Source: Jannaschia rubra (GTDB lineage: Bacteria; Pseudomonadota; Alphaproteobacteria; Rhodobacterales; Rhodobacteraceae). From it: 64,000 nucleotides of DNA. Each line of letters opens with the position of its first letter. Within the stretch, counting starts at the first letter, position 1. Where the stretch lies: positions 248,001 to 312,000 of the forward strand of contig NZ_CXPG01000020.1 of the NCBI RefSeq assembly GCF_001403735.1, in the 5' to 3' direction. The position numbers and the translations under genes are program-made. Below the pieces are notes generated by a model. That model saw only the letters and a program-made list of their open reading frames with translations. It was not told the DNA's origin and did no database searches. Below, piece by piece: positions 26,641 to 38,416 of the stretch.

Positions 26641-29600
26641 TGCCCGACGCCCCGCCGACCCCCGACCGGCGGCAGCTCGACCCCGATGCGCCGCTGCCGC
26701 CGAACCCGCCCGCGCCCTTCGTCGAGCTTGGGCTGACCACGGCATTCTCGTTCCTGCACGGCGCGTCCGAGCCGGTGGACCTGGTGCTGCGCGCGCATGA
26801 GCTGGGTTATGACCGGCTGGGCGTGGCCGATCGCAATTCGATGGCGGGCATCGTGCGCCTGCACGTCGAGGCGCGGACGGCGCGGATCCGGCCCCTGATC
26901 GGCGCGCGGATCGTGCTGAACGACGGGTCCGAGTTCCTTGCCTATCCGCGCGACCGCGATGCCTATGGCAACCTCTGTGCGCTGATCTCCAAGGGGCGGA
27001 TGACGGGGCTGGAGGGGGAATGGCAGGCCAAGGGGCGATGCGACCTGTCGCTGAACGATCTGGCCGCGCACCAGAAGGGCATCACGCTGATCGCCGTTCC
27101 GCCCGAGGACGACGTGGCCTTCGCCGCGCGCCTCGCCGCCCATGTGCGGCGCTTGCCCGAGCTGTCGCATGTGGCCGTGGCCCACCTTTATCGCGGGGAC
27201 GATCATGCGCGGATCGAACGGCTGGACCGGCTGGCGCGGTTCCATGGCCTGCGGATCGTGGCGACGAACGAGGTGCATTACCACCGCCCCGACCGGCGTC
27301 CGCTTCAGGACGTGATGACCTGCATCCGCCTGAAGCTGAAGCTGCACGAGGCGGGGTTCGACTTGCATGCCAATGCCGAGCGTCACCTGAAGTCGCCCGA
27401 CGAGATGATCCGCCTGTTCGCGCGCTGGCCCCATGCCATCCGCGAGAGCCTGGCCATCGCCGGGCGGCTGGATTTCTCGTTGGACGAGTTGCGTTACGAA
27501 TACCCCCGCGATCACGTGCCCGAAGGCCGCACCCCCGACGAGCATCTGCGCGCGCTGACCGAGGAGGGCGCCGCACGGCGCTATCCCGACGGCGTGCCGG
27601 CGCCCGTGCGCGCGACCATCGAGAAGGAGCTGATCTTCATCGGGCGCAAGGAACTGGCCCGCTATTTCATCACGATCCATGAAATCGTGGCCTATGGCCG
27701 GTCGCGCGGCATCCTGTGTCAGGGGCGGGGGTCGGCGGCCAATTCGGCGGTCTGCTTCTGCCTGGGCATCACCTCGGTCGACCCCGCGCATCACGAGGTC
27801 CTGTTCGAGAGGTTCCTGTCGGAAGAACGCAACGAACCCCCCGACATCGACGTCGATTTCGAGCATGAGCGCCGCGAGGAGGTCATCCAGCACATCTACG
27901 ACCGCTATGGCCGCGCCCATGCGGGGCTGGCAGCGACGGTCATCCATTATCGCCCCCGCATGGCGATCCGCGAGGTGGGCAAGGTGCTGGGCCTGACCGA
28001 GGACGTGACCACCGCGATGGCCAAAACCGTCTGGGGGTCGTGGGGGACATCGGTTGATGACATGCACCTGCAGGATTCGGGCGTGAACCTGAACGACCCG
28101 CGCATCCGGCAGGCCATTGCCCTGACCGATCAGCTGATCGGGATGCCGCGGCATCTGGGGCAGCATGTGGGCGGCTTCATCCTGACCGAACAGCCGCTGA
28201 CGCGGACCGTGCCCATCGGCAACGGCGCCATGCCGGACCGCACGTTCATCGAATGGGACAAGGATGACATCGACGCGCTGGGCATCTTCAAGATGGACGT
28301 GCTGGCGCTGGGGATGCTGACCTGCATCGCCAAGTGCTTCGGCCTGCTGCGCGATCATTACGGCCGGGACATGACCCTGGCCGATGTCGAGCCGGACGAC
28401 GAGCCGACCTACGATATGCTGTGCCGGGGCGACTCGCTCGGGGTGTTCCAGGTGGAAAGCCGGGCGCAGATGGCGATGCTGCCCAAGCTGAAGCCGCGAG
28501 TGTTCTACGATCTGGTGATCCAGGTCGCCATCGTGCGTCCCGGCCCGATCCAGGGCGACATGGTGCATCCCTATCTGAAACGCAGGCGGGGGGCGGAAGT
28601 CGTGGAATACCCCACGCCCGGCCCCGAACATGACCCCGACGAATTGAAGAACATCCTCAAGCGCACCCTGGGCGTCCCGATCTTTCAGGAGCAGGCGATG
28701 AAGATCGCCATCGTCGCGGCCGAATTTTCCGGTGCGGAGGCCAACGGGCTGCGCCGCGCCATGGCGACGTTCCGGTCGAAGGAATCGATCACCAACCACA
28801 AGGCGCGCATGATCGACCGCATGATCGCGCGCGGCTATGATGCCGAATTCGCCACCCGCTGCTTCAGCCAGATCGAGGGGTTCGGGGAATACGGCTTTCC
28901 CGAAAGCCACGCGGCGAGCTTCGCGCATCTGGTCTATGTGTCGAGCTGGCTGAAATGCCACCACCCCCATGTCTTCGCCTGCGCGCTGCTCAATTCGCAG
29001 CCGATGGGATTCTATGCCCCCGCCCAGATCGTCGAGATGGCGCGGCGGGCGGGGGTCACGGTCCTGCCGGTGGACGTGAACTACAGCGGTTGGGACAACC
29101 TGCTGGAGCCTGCGGGGCGCGACGGCTTCGCGCTGCGCTTGGGGTTCCGGCAGCTGTCGGGTCTGAAGGAGGAGGAATTGGCCCGCCTGACGCGGGCGCG
29201 CACCGCGCCCTTTGCCGGGGTGGAGGATCTGCGCCGCCGCAGCGGGTTGTCGCGGCGCGCGATCGAAGTGCTCGCCTCGGCCGATGCCTTCCGGTCCTGC
29301 GGGCAGGATCGGCGTGCCGCGCTCTGGGATGCCAAGGCGATCCGGCAAGGGCCCGACCTGCCGCTGTTCGCCCATGCGGAAACGGCCGATACGGGCGCCG
29401 AGCCGGTGCATGACCTGCCCGAAATGCCCCTGCGCGAACATGTGGTGGCCGATTACCAGACCGCGCGCCTGTCGCTCAAGGCGCATCCACTGGCCTTCCT
29501 GCGGAGCGGCATGCGGAGGGCGGGCTATACCCGCGCGGCCGACCTGCGGACCCTGCGCTTCAACCAGAAGGTCTCGGTCGCGGGGCTGGTCCTTGTCCGG

Positions 29601-29957
29601 CAGAAGCCCGGCAGCGCGAAGGGCGTCTGCTTCGTCACGCTGGAGGACGAGACCGGCGTGGTCAACGTGGTCATCTGGCCCGACCTGTTCGCCCGGTTCC
29701 GCAAGGCCATCATGACCTCGCGCCTGATGGCGGTGCGTGGACACGTCCAGTTCGACGACGCCGTCATCCACGTCGTCGCGCATGAGATCATCGACCGCAA
29801 CGATGCTCTGACCCGGCTGTCGGAGGACGAGCTCTCGCCTGCCTTAGCCCGCGGGGACGAGATGGCGCGGGGCGTACCCGAACGCCTGTCGCCCGGCCAT
29901 GTGATCCGCCATCCGCGGGACGTTCAGGTCATCCCGAAATCGCGGGACTTTCACTGA
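26640..29957 (+). CDS. dnaE2: Error-prone DNA polymerase DnaE2
   Basis: A 1105-residue alpha-subunit-type polymerase III used for damage-induced mutagenesis. The PHP domain begins near residue 24 (FVELGLTTAFSFLHGASEPVDL). The polymerase core contains YGRSRGILCQGRGSAANS, the catalytic PPDIDVDFEHERREEVIQ near residue 400 and FIEWDKDDIDALGIFKMDVLALGML. A helix-hairpin-helix region follows, then an OB fold near 970-1060 (VSVAGLVLVRQKPGSAKGVCFVTLEDE). The ATG shares its A with the imuB stop (TGATG). Length and the missing C-terminal tau-binding region distinguish it from DnaE1. Confidence 0.97.
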   Translation: MPDAPPTPDRRQLDPDAPLPPNPPAPFVELGLTTAFSFLHGASEPVDLVLRAHELGYDRLGVADRNSMAGIVRLHVEARTARIRPLIGARIVLNDGSEFLAYPRDRDAYGNLCALISKGRMTGLEGEWQAKGRCDLSLNDLAAHQKGITLIAVPPEDDVAFAARLAAHVRRLPELSHVAVAHLYRGDDHARIERLDRLARFHGLRIVATNEVHYHRPDRRPLQDVMTCIRLKLKLHEAGFDLHANAERHLKSPDEMIRLFARWPHAIRESLAIAGRLDFSLDELRYEYPRDHVPEGRTPDEHLRALTEEGAARRYPDGVPAPVRATIEKELIFIGRKELARYFITIHEIVAYGRSRGILCQGRGSAANSAVCFCLGITSVDPAHHEVLFERFLSEERNEPPDIDVDFEHERREEVIQHIYDRYGRAHAGLAATVIHYRPRMAIREVGKVLGLTEDVTTAMAKTVWGSWGTSVDDMHLQDSGVNLNDPRIRQAIALTDQLIGMPRHLGQHVGGFILTEQPLTRTVPIGNGAMPDRTFIEWDKDDIDALGIFKMDVLALGMLTCIAKCFGLLRDHYGRDMTLADVEPDDEPTYDMLCRGDSLGVFQVESRAQMAMLPKLKPRVFYDLVIQVAIVRPGPIQGDMVHPYLKRRRGAEVVEYPTPGPEHDPDELKNILKRTLGVPIFQEQAMKIAIVAAEFSGAEANGLRRAMATFRSKESITNHKARMIDRMIARGYDAEFATRCFSQIEGFGEYGFPESHAASFAHLVYVSSWLKCHHPHVFACALLNSQPMGFYAPAQIVEMARRAGVTVLPVDVNYSGWDNLLEPAGRDGFALRLGFRQLSGLKEEELARLTRARTAPFAGVEDLRRRSGLSRRAIEVLASADAFRSCGQDRRAALWDAKAIRQGPDLPLFAHAETADTGAEPVHDLPEMPLREHVVADYQTARLSLKAHPLAFLRSGMRRAGYTRAADLRTLRFNQKVSVAGLVLVRQKPGSAKGVCFVTLEDETGVVNVVIWPDLFARFRKAIMTSRLMAVRGHVQFDDAVIHVVAHEIIDRNDALTRLSEDELSPALARGDEMARGVPERLSPGHVIRHPRDVQVIPKSRDFH

Positions 29958-30131
29958 GATGAGTCGAGCACCGATTCTGCCGCAATTCGCGTCTCGTGCG
30001 GGCCTATTGTGCGCCGTCCGTATCCAAATCGTCGCACGACCATCCATTCCAGCGACTCGAAAAACGATCTTGACATATTCCTGCCGCGAACGTCGGGCAA
30101 TTGAGGCAGAATGAAGTTGGAGACCTGAACA

Positions 30132-30260
30132 ATGCCGATCATCGACGCAGTCATCCTGGCCGCCTGCCTTGCCGGACTGGCCGGCATCATCCGCCTTTCG
30201 GTCCTGATCTTCATACCGGACAGCGCCGCCGCGCGCCTGCTGTCGCGGACGGTCCGCTAG
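30132..30260 (+). CDS. Small single-helix membrane peptide, unknown
   Basis: A 42-residue reading frame in the 324-base gap between dnaE2 and gyrB. The product has one hydrophobic segment (IIDAVILAACLAGLAGIIRL) followed by a shorter hydrophobic run and a basic, arginine-containing C-terminus. TTGGAGA lies eight bases before the ATG, a strong Shine-Dalgarno. A TTGACA hexamer occurs at 30070-30075 but I see no convincing -10 box. The stop lies 21 bases from the convergent gyrB end. I do not recognise a family. The remaining 174 bases upstream (29958-30131) hold no other gene that I can see. Confidence 0.5.
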   Translation: MPIIDAVILAACLAGLAGIIRLSVLIFIPDSAAARLLSRTVR

Positions 30261-30281
30261 GCAGCGCGCAGCGCGTGGTGG

Positions 30282-32777
<2,496 letters not shown>

Positions 32778-32809
32778 TCAGCGCGATGTGGCGCGGCCCG
32801 GGATGCAGG

Positions 32810-33916
32810 TCATGGATCGACCTCCTCCGTCCGGCTCTCGCCCGCCCCGTCGGTCACGCGCAGGTGGCGGGCGGCATCGCCGAGTTCGCGGAACAGCCGG
32901 GGGTCGGTCCCCGTGAGGAACGCCTGCCCCCCGATCCCAAGCAATTCGCCGTAGAGCGCGGCGCGGCGGTCGGCGTCGAGATGCGCCGCGACCTCGTCGA
33001 GCAGAAGGATGGGGGCGGTCCCATCCTCGGCCCGGAGCGCGCGCGCGTTGGCGAGGATCAGCGAGATCAGCAGGGCCTTCTGCTCGCCGGTGGAGCAGAG
33101 CCGCGCCTCCATCCCCTTCGCGGCATAGACGGCAGTCAGGTCGGCGCGGTGCGGCCCCGTCAGCGTGCGTCCCGCCGCCATGTCGCGGCCCCGACCGGTG
33201 GCCAGCGCCTCGCGCAGCGTATCCTCCGTTGTCGCATCGTCGGGGCCGGTCAGGGTCAGGTCGGCGGTGGGAAAGGGGCCATCGCCGTCCTGCGCGGCGG
33301 TAAGCCGGGCCAAGGCGTCTGTCCGGCGGGCGTGGATGGCGGCGCCGTGCCGGGCCATCAGCACCTCCAGTGCCTCGAACCATCGGGCATCGCGCACGCC
33401 GTCCTTCAGCAGGCGGTTGCGGTCGCGCATGGCCTTCTCATAGGTCAGGACTCCTTCCGCATGGTCAGGCAGGAAGCTGAGCGTCATGCGGTCGAGAAAC
33501 CGCCGGCGACCCTCCGCTCCCTCCAGCCAGAGCCGATCCATCGACGGCACCAGCCACAGGATGCGGGCGATCCGGGCCAGTGCCACCTGCGGCGCGGGCT
33601 TGCCGTCGATTGCCGTGGTGCGCGGCGCGCCGGGTTCGGCGCGAAGCTCGACCTCGTGCCCGCCCAGCGTGGCGGAGACCTTCCAGCCGATGCCTTCGGG
33701 ACGGCGGATGATTTCCTCGGCCCCCGCACGGCGCATCCCCCGGCCGGGCGAGAGGAGCGATACGGCCTCCAGCAGGTTGGTCTTGCCGGCACCGTTGTCG
33801 CCATGGATCGCCACAGGCCTCGTGTCCAAGGTGAGCCGGGTCCGGCGATGCGACCGGAAATGCGACAGCGCCAGTTCGGTCAGGCGGACCGGATCCGGAG
33901 CCCTGTCGTCAGACAC
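32810..33916 (-). CDS. recF: DNA replication and repair protein RecF
   Basis: A 368-residue SMC-like ATPase that helps RecA load at gaps through RecOR. LTELALSHFRSHRRTRLTLD opens the protein; Walker A GDNGAGKTNLLEAV follows at residues 35-47. The signature and Walker B appear as LCSTGEQKALLISLILANA and APILLLDEVAAHLD. The GTG at 33916 overlaps the dnaN stop by eight bases; an ATG at 33934 is a possible alternative and neither has a clear ribosome-binding site. The gap of 113 bases to gyrB suggests gyrB may also have its own promoter. Confidence 0.94.
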   Translation of the reverse strand: MSDDRAPDPVRLTELALSHFRSHRRTRLTLDTRPVAIHGDNGAGKTNLLEAVSLLSPGRGMRRAGAEEIIRRPEGIGWKVSATLGGHEVELRAEPGAPRTTAIDGKPAPQVALARIARILWLVPSMDRLWLEGAEGRRRFLDRMTLSFLPDHAEGVLTYEKAMRDRNRLLKDGVRDARWFEALEVLMARHGAAIHARRTDALARLTAAQDGDGPFPTADLTLTGPDDATTEDTLREALATGRGRDMAAGRTLTGPHRADLTAVYAAKGMEARLCSTGEQKALLISLILANARALRAEDGTAPILLLDEVAAHLDADRRAALYGELLGIGGQAFLTGTDPRLFRELGDAARHLRVTDGAGESRTEEVDP

Positions 33917-35027
33917 GCATCGGCATGACGACATAGATCGCCGAATGATCGTCGCCTTCGCGCATCAACGTCGGATCGCCCGCGTTGTTGAACAGGAAGG
34001 TGGCCATTTCCAGATCGACCTGTGCCGCGATTTCCTGAAGATACTTGGCGTTGAACCCGATCTCGAGCTTTTCGTCGCCATAGGCCACGGCGAGTTCCTC
34101 CTCGGCGGCGCCGGCATCGGGGGCGTTCACCGACAGGGTCAGGCGATCCTCGTCCAGCGTCAGCTTGACGGCGCGGGAGCGTTCGGACGACACGGTCGCC
34201 ACGCGGTCCACGGCCTTGGCGAAATCCTTGGCGTCGACCTTGAGCTCGCGCGTGTTGCCCGTGGGAATGACGCGCGCATAGTCTGGAAAGGTGCCGTCGA
34301 TGACCTTGGAGGTCAGCGTGATCTGCGGCGTGACGAAGCGGATCTTGGTTTCCGAGACCGATACGGCGATCTGCATGTCGTCGTCCGACAGGAGCTTGCG
34401 GACTTGATCGACCGTCTTGCGCGGGACGATGACGCCGGGCATGTCCTCCGCGCCTTCGGGCAGGGGCGCATCGACGCGGGCCAGGCGGTGCCCGTCGGTG
34501 GCGACGGCGCGCAGCGTGCGGCCGCCCTCGGCTTCGGCCACATGCATGTAGACGCCGTTCAGGTAGTAGCGCGTCTCCTCGGTCGAGATGGCGAAGCGGG
34601 TCTTGTCGAACAGGCGCCTCAACACCTTGGCCGGGCAGCTGAAGTTCGCGGCATAATCCGAACTTGCCATCACGGGGAAATCCTCGCGCGCGAGCGTCGC
34701 CAGCGAGAAATGCGACCGCCCGGCGGTGACTTCCAGCCGGCCCTGCGCCTGATCCTCGACCAGTTGAACCAGCGCGCCGTCGGGCAGCTTTCGGACGATC
34801 TCATGCAGCAGGACGGCCGAGACGGTACTCCCGCCCGGACGTTCGACCTGGGCCTCGGCCTTGTCGATCACCTCGATGTCGAGGTCCGTCGCCTTGAAGC
34901 TGACGCCCTCGGGCGTCGCTTCCATCAGGACGTTGGCCAGGATCGGAATGGTGTTGCGCCGTTCGACCACGGCCTGCGCCTGGCTGACGGCATCAAGAAG
35001 CGCGGCGCGCTCGATCGAAAACTTCAT
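33909..35027 (-). CDS. dnaN: DNA polymerase III beta subunit (sliding clamp)
   Basis: The 372-residue clamp that encircles DNA and tethers polymerases, including the DnaE2/ImuB pair encoded nearby. Three clamp domains of about 120 residues follow one another, starting MKFSIERAALLDAVSQAQAVVERRNTIPILANVL and ending DPTLMREGDDHSAIYVVMPMRV. The hydrophobic partner-binding pocket region around the C-terminal VMPMRV is intact. ATG 35027 gives the standard start. It lies 56 bases after dnaA and overlaps recF. Confidence 0.98.
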   Translation of the reverse strand: MKFSIERAALLDAVSQAQAVVERRNTIPILANVLMEATPEGVSFKATDLDIEVIDKAEAQVERPGGSTVSAVLLHEIVRKLPDGALVQLVEDQAQGRLEVTAGRSHFSLATLAREDFPVMASSDYAANFSCPAKVLRRLFDKTRFAISTEETRYYLNGVYMHVAEAEGGRTLRAVATDGHRLARVDAPLPEGAEDMPGVIVPRKTVDQVRKLLSDDDMQIAVSVSETKIRFVTPQITLTSKVIDGTFPDYARVIPTGNTRELKVDAKDFAKAVDRVATVSSERSRAVKLTLDEDRLTLSVNAPDAGAAEEELAVAYGDEKLEIGFNAKYLQEIAAQVDLEMATFLFNNAGDPTLMREGDDHSAIYVVMPMRV

Positions 35028-35083
35028 GGGGCGAACCTCGGGCGGTGGAAGCGGCACAATAACGACGCGCCGCCCTGTTGCAA

Positions 35084-36427
35084 CTAGCCTTCGAGCTTGC
35101 GCTGCAGCAGCTGCGCGTCCTCTGCGATCTGGGTGTCCTGGGCGATCAGCTCCTCGATCTTGCGCACGGCATAGAGAACCGTGGTGTGATCGCGGCCGCC
35201 GAACTTGCGTCCGATCTCGGGATAGCTGCGTGGCGTCAGGCGCTTGGCGAGGAACATCGCCATCTGCCGGGGCCGTGCCACCGTGCGCGACCGCCGCGCC
35301 GAGGTCATGTCGGACATCCGCAGGGCATAATGCTCGCAGGTGACCTTCATGATCTCGTCGATGGTCAGCTTCTTCTCGGAGGCGCGCAGCAGGTCCGACA
35401 GCGCATCCTGCGCCTGCTCCAGCGTCACCACCTGCTTGATGAGGTCGGCATAGGCGAAAAGCCGCATCACCGCGCCTTCGAGCACTCGGATCGACGCCGT
35501 GATCCGGCTGGCCAGGTATTCGAGCACGCCGTCCTCGATCTGGAACTCGGGGTTCTGGGCGGCGAACATGTCGACCCGGTGCTGCAGGACGCCCAAACGC
35601 AACTCATAGTCGGCAGGATGCAAATCGACCACCAGCCCGGACTGGAGTCGCGAGGTGATCCGTTCCTCCAGATCCGAGATGTCGGCGGGGCTGCGGTCGG
35701 CGGAAATGACCACCTGCTTGCCCTGGTCGACCAACGCATTGAAGGTGTGGAAGAACTCCTCCTGCGTGGACTCCTTGCCGGCGATGAACTGCACGTCGTC
35801 CACCAGCAGGACGTCGACGGTGCGGAACAGCTGCTTGAAATCCATCGTGGCCTTTTCGCGCAGCGACTGCACGAAGCGGTACATGAACTGCTCGGCGGAC
35901 AGGTACATCACGCGCTTTTCCGGATGCGCTTCCTGAATCTCCCAGGCGATGGCCTGCATCAGGTGCGTCTTTCCAAGGCCCACGCGGCCATGCAGGAACA
36001 GCGGGTTGAAGCTGACCGTGCCGTCGCTGGCGACCCGCCGGGCGGCGGCATGGGCCATCTCGTTCGACTTGCCGACGATGAAGCTGTCGAAGGTGAACCG
36101 CTTGTCGAGCGTGTTCTCCTGCCGCGCCCGCGACCGGGGGGTCGATTCGTCGGGCGTCTCGCGCGGGGACGGGCGGGCGGACGAATGGGCCTGCGCGCCG
36201 CAGACGAGGCGCGAGGCGGCATGGCCGTTGCCGGCGACATGACGCAGGATCACGTCCTGGAAGTTCTGCATCACCCACTTGCCGATGAACTCGGTGGGCG
36301 ACGAGAGGCTCAGCGTGCCATCCTCGAGCGAGCGGAACGACAAGGGCTCGATCCATGTGGTGTAGTTGTGGGCACCGATATCCTTGCGGATATGTCCACG
36401 GGCCAGATCCCATGCGTCGTTCGTCAT
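35084..36427 (-). CDS. dnaA: Chromosomal replication initiator DnaA
   Basis: A 447-residue AAA+ initiator that binds origin DnaA boxes. Domain I is at about 1-80 (AWDLARGHIRKDIGAHNYTTWIEPL). A short linker precedes the AAA+ domain, which starts FTFDSFIVGKSNEMAHAAAR. Walker A is GRVGLGKTHLM (Arg where Gly is most common), Walker B is VDVLLVDDVQFIAGKE, and the arginine-finger region is EERITSRLQSGLVVD. Domain IV carries the signature HYALRMSDMTSARRSRTVARPRQMAMFLAKRL and FGGRDHTTVLYA. Only 35 bases separate it from the rhodanese gene, so the two are probably co-transcribed. Confidence 0.97.
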   Translation of the reverse strand: MTNDAWDLARGHIRKDIGAHNYTTWIEPLSFRSLEDGTLSLSSPTEFIGKWVMQNFQDVILRHVAGNGHAASRLVCGAQAHSSARPSPRETPDESTPRSRARQENTLDKRFTFDSFIVGKSNEMAHAAARRVASDGTVSFNPLFLHGRVGLGKTHLMQAIAWEIQEAHPEKRVMYLSAEQFMYRFVQSLREKATMDFKQLFRTVDVLLVDDVQFIAGKESTQEEFFHTFNALVDQGKQVVISADRSPADISDLEERITSRLQSGLVVDLHPADYELRLGVLQHRVDMFAAQNPEFQIEDGVLEYLASRITASIRVLEGAVMRLFAYADLIKQVVTLEQAQDALSDLLRASEKKLTIDEIMKVTCEHYALRMSDMTSARRSRTVARPRQMAMFLAKRLTPRSYPEIGRKFGGRDHTTVLYAVRKIEELIAQDTQIAEDAQLLQRKLEG

Positions 36428-36462
36428 TCTTTCGGCCCCATCCGCTTGCTCGTTCGTTGCGT

Positions 36463-36909
36463 TCAGGACTGGCGCCATGCCAGCCCCCGGGCCTTCCATC
36501 CGTTGAGGCCCCCCCGGTGATCGTCCGCGTCCAGATCGCCTTCGAACCCTTCGGCCACGTTGATGCAGGGCACCGCTTCCCCCCTGGCAGAGAGGGCATC
36601 GGCGACGGCCTCGGCCGCATGCATCGAGCGTGCGCCGGAGCGGCAGATGAACAGGAAACGGGATGGCAAACCCCCTGTCCGGTCCATCAGCGCCCCGACG
36701 AAAGCCGGGTTCGGGGACATGTCGGGCCAGGACTTCCATTCGATCCGAATGACATCCTTGCCGAGGTCCGACAGATCGGCCCCGCCCACGAACGACCATT
36801 CGGGCCCGGTCCTGACGTCGACGAGAACGGCATCCTTGTCGCCAGACAATATGTTCCACGCCTCCCGAGGCCCCACCTCGGAAATCAGCGGATTGTGATC
36901 CGTCTTCAT
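36463..36909 (-). CDS. Rhodanese-domain protein
   Basis: A 148-residue cytoplasmic single-domain rhodanese. The N-terminal AWNILSGDKDAVLVDVRTGPEWSFVG and the active loop FICRSGARSMHAAEAVADAL, with the catalytic cysteine at about residue 92, are clear; these proteins carry a persulfide for sulfur transfer or detoxification. ATG 36909 is chosen over a GTG at 36921, which lacks a ribosome-binding site. It is directly upstream of dnaA with a 35-base gap, and the 140 bases before it probably carry the dnaA promoter as well. A functional link to replication is not established. Confidence 0.9.
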   Translation of the reverse strand: MKTDHNPLISEVGPREAWNILSGDKDAVLVDVRTGPEWSFVGGADLSDLGKDVIRIEWKSWPDMSPNPAFVGALMDRTGGLPSRFLFICRSGARSMHAAEAVADALSARGEAVPCINVAEGFEGDLDADDHRGGLNGWKARGLAWRQS

Positions 36910-37052
36910 CGATGTCCCCACAAGAGCGATATGACTCGCAGGACATGGGATAGCGCCGGGGCCGCGGGGGCTTCAACTGATCTTCTGCCTTGACTTCGGG
37001 CGGGGGCTAAAAGAATCCGCCGAAAGGGCACAAGGTCTTGATCTAAAATGGC

Positions 37053-37077
37053 AAAAAAGCCCGCCAGGGGCGGGCTT
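37053..37077 (-). terminator. Intrinsic terminator of rpsT
   Basis: On the minus strand a 9-base-pair stem (AAGCCCGCC/GGCGGGCTT, 3-base loop) runs into TTTTTT. It lies 53 bases after the rpsT stop and separates rpsT from the rhodanese-dnaA unit. A textbook rho-independent terminator. Confidence 0.88.
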
Positions 37078-37129
37078 CCGAATCTCTTGACCTGTGGCCG
37101 GGCAAATTGGCAGCCCCGCCGGGAATCGC

Positions 37130-37399
37130 TCAGGCGGTCTCGAGCGCCTTCACGCGAGCCGACAGCCGCGACATCTTCCGCGCGGCGGTGTTCTTGTGAA
37201 AGACGCCCTTGGTGACACCGCGCATCAGCTCGGGCTGGGCGGCGCGCAGCGCCTCCGTCGCCTGCTCCCGGTCACCGGAGGCGATGGCCTCCTCGACCTT
37301 GCGAAGATAGGTGCGGATGCGCGAGCGGCGGGCCTTGTTGACGGCGAATCGACGCTCATTCTGGCGGGCGCGTTTCAGGGCTTGGGGTGAATTGGCCAT
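37130..37399 (-). CDS. rpsT: 30S ribosomal protein S20
   Basis: An 89-residue helical, basic protein that stabilises the 5' domain of 16S r[39 protein letters not shown] is the typical start and [22 protein letters not shown] the typical end. ATG 37399 is used rather than the longer frame to 37486. About 170 bases lie between it and the enoyl-CoA hydratase gene upstream; they should hold its promoter and leader, and no gene is seen there. It is monocistronic, ending at a strong terminator. Confidence 0.97.
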   Translation of the reverse strand: MANSPQALKRARQNERRFAVNKARRSRIRTYLRKVEEAIASGDREQATEALRAAQPELMRGVTKGVFHKNTAARKMSRLSARVKALETA

Positions 37400-37569
37400 T
37401 GTAATCCGGTCCTTACGGGTCAGCTCATGTTTCGACTGCGCCCGAGGGCCGACCGGTGGACCCCGCACTGAGCGGGATCGGGTCAATTCCGGCCAAAGCG
37501 GGCCTCACACGCATGATCGGCGCGATCTAGACGAGACGTCGCACGGCGTCAACAGGCGCTGACCGACCC

Positions 37570-38346
37570 TCAGCGGTCGCGGAACTGCGGCTCGCGCTTC
37601 TCGACGAAGGCCTTCATGCCCTCGACCCGGTCCTCGGTGTTGAACAGCGCGTGGAACATCCGCTTCTCGAACAGCAGGCCATCGGACAGCCCGACCTCCT
37701 GGCTCTGGTTGACGGCTTCCTTGATGGCCGTGACGGTGACCATGGATTTCTCGGCGATCTTTCCGGCCGCGCCCATCGCTTCGTCCATCAGCTTCTTCGC
37801 CGGCACGACCCGCGACACGAGGCCCGCCTTCTCGGCCTCGGCCGCATCCATGAAACGGCCGGTCAGATGCATGTCCATCGACTTGGCCTTGCCCACGGCG
37901 CGCGTCAGGCGCTGGGTGCCGCCGATGCCGGCGATCACGCCCAGGTTGATCTCGGGCTGGCCGAACTTCGCGGTGTCGGCGGCGATGATGATGTCGCACA
38001 TCATCGCCAGCTCGCATCCGCCCCCCAGGGCATAGCCGGCAACGGCAGCGATGATCGGCTTGCGGATCCGCAGGAACTGGTCGACCTCGTCACCGAACAG
38101 GTCGCCCATGAAGACGTCCACGAAGGATTTTTCCGACATCTCGCGGATGTCGGCACCGGCGGCGAAGGCTTTCTCGGACCCGGTCAGCACGATGCAGCGG
38201 ACCTTGTCGTTGGCCTGCGCGGCCTTCAGCGCCTTGGCAAGCTCGCCCAGAAGGGTCGAACTGATCGCATTGAGCGCTTCGGGGCGGTCCAGCCGGATGA
38301 CGGCAACGTGGTTCGACGTCTCGACGTTCAGTGTCTCGTATCCCAT
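37570..38346 (-). CDS. Enoyl-CoA hydratase
   Basis: A 258-residue crotonase that adds water to 2-enoyl-CoA in fatty-acid or amino-acid breakdown. The oxyanion-hole loop is SEKAFAAGADIREM near residues 58-71. The two catalytic glutamates are found in GGGCELAMMCD and KFGQPEINLGVIAGIGGTQRL, so the protein should be an active hydratase. GGAG eight bases before ATG 38346 supports the start. Genes for a complete beta-oxidation pathway are not nearby. An enoyl-CoA hydratase between mutM and rpsT near dnaA is an order I recall in Rhodobacterales. Confidence 0.93.
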   Translation of the reverse strand: MGYETLNVETSNHVAVIRLDRPEALNAISSTLLGELAKALKAAQANDKVRCIVLTGSEKAFAAGADIREMSEKSFVDVFMGDLFGDEVDQFLRIRKPIIAAVAGYALGGGCELAMMCDIIIAADTAKFGQPEINLGVIAGIGGTQRLTRAVGKAKSMDMHLTGRFMDAAEAEKAGLVSRVVPAKKLMDEAMGAAGKIAEKSMVTVTAIKEAVNQSQEVGLSDGLLFEKRMFHALFNTEDRVEGMKAFVEKREPQFRDR

Positions 38347-38416
38347 GGGCCGCTCCGCTGGTTGTCCGCTGATTGACAGAAGATCAGGCCTGCCCCGAAC
38401 CGGGATGGGTTTCAAG

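Noticed and set aside
26559-29783. A 1074-codon open frame on the minus strand opposite dnaE2
   Set aside because: It mirrors the codon-position bias of a high-GC gene, has a low-complexity His/Arg/Gly/Pro composition and matches no family. The same holds for other long antisense frames, for example 2960-5371 and 10476-11906.
36440-36470. Second LexA box from GTTC repeats near dnaA
   Set aside because: The spacing is five bases, not seven, and the repeats lie in the gap between the rhodanese and dnaA genes without other support.
36428-37130. Possible chromosomal origin near dnaA
   Set aside because: The upstream stretch has no cluster of TTATCCACA-type DnaA boxes or AT-rich unwinding region, and in related organisms the origin is often not beside dnaA.
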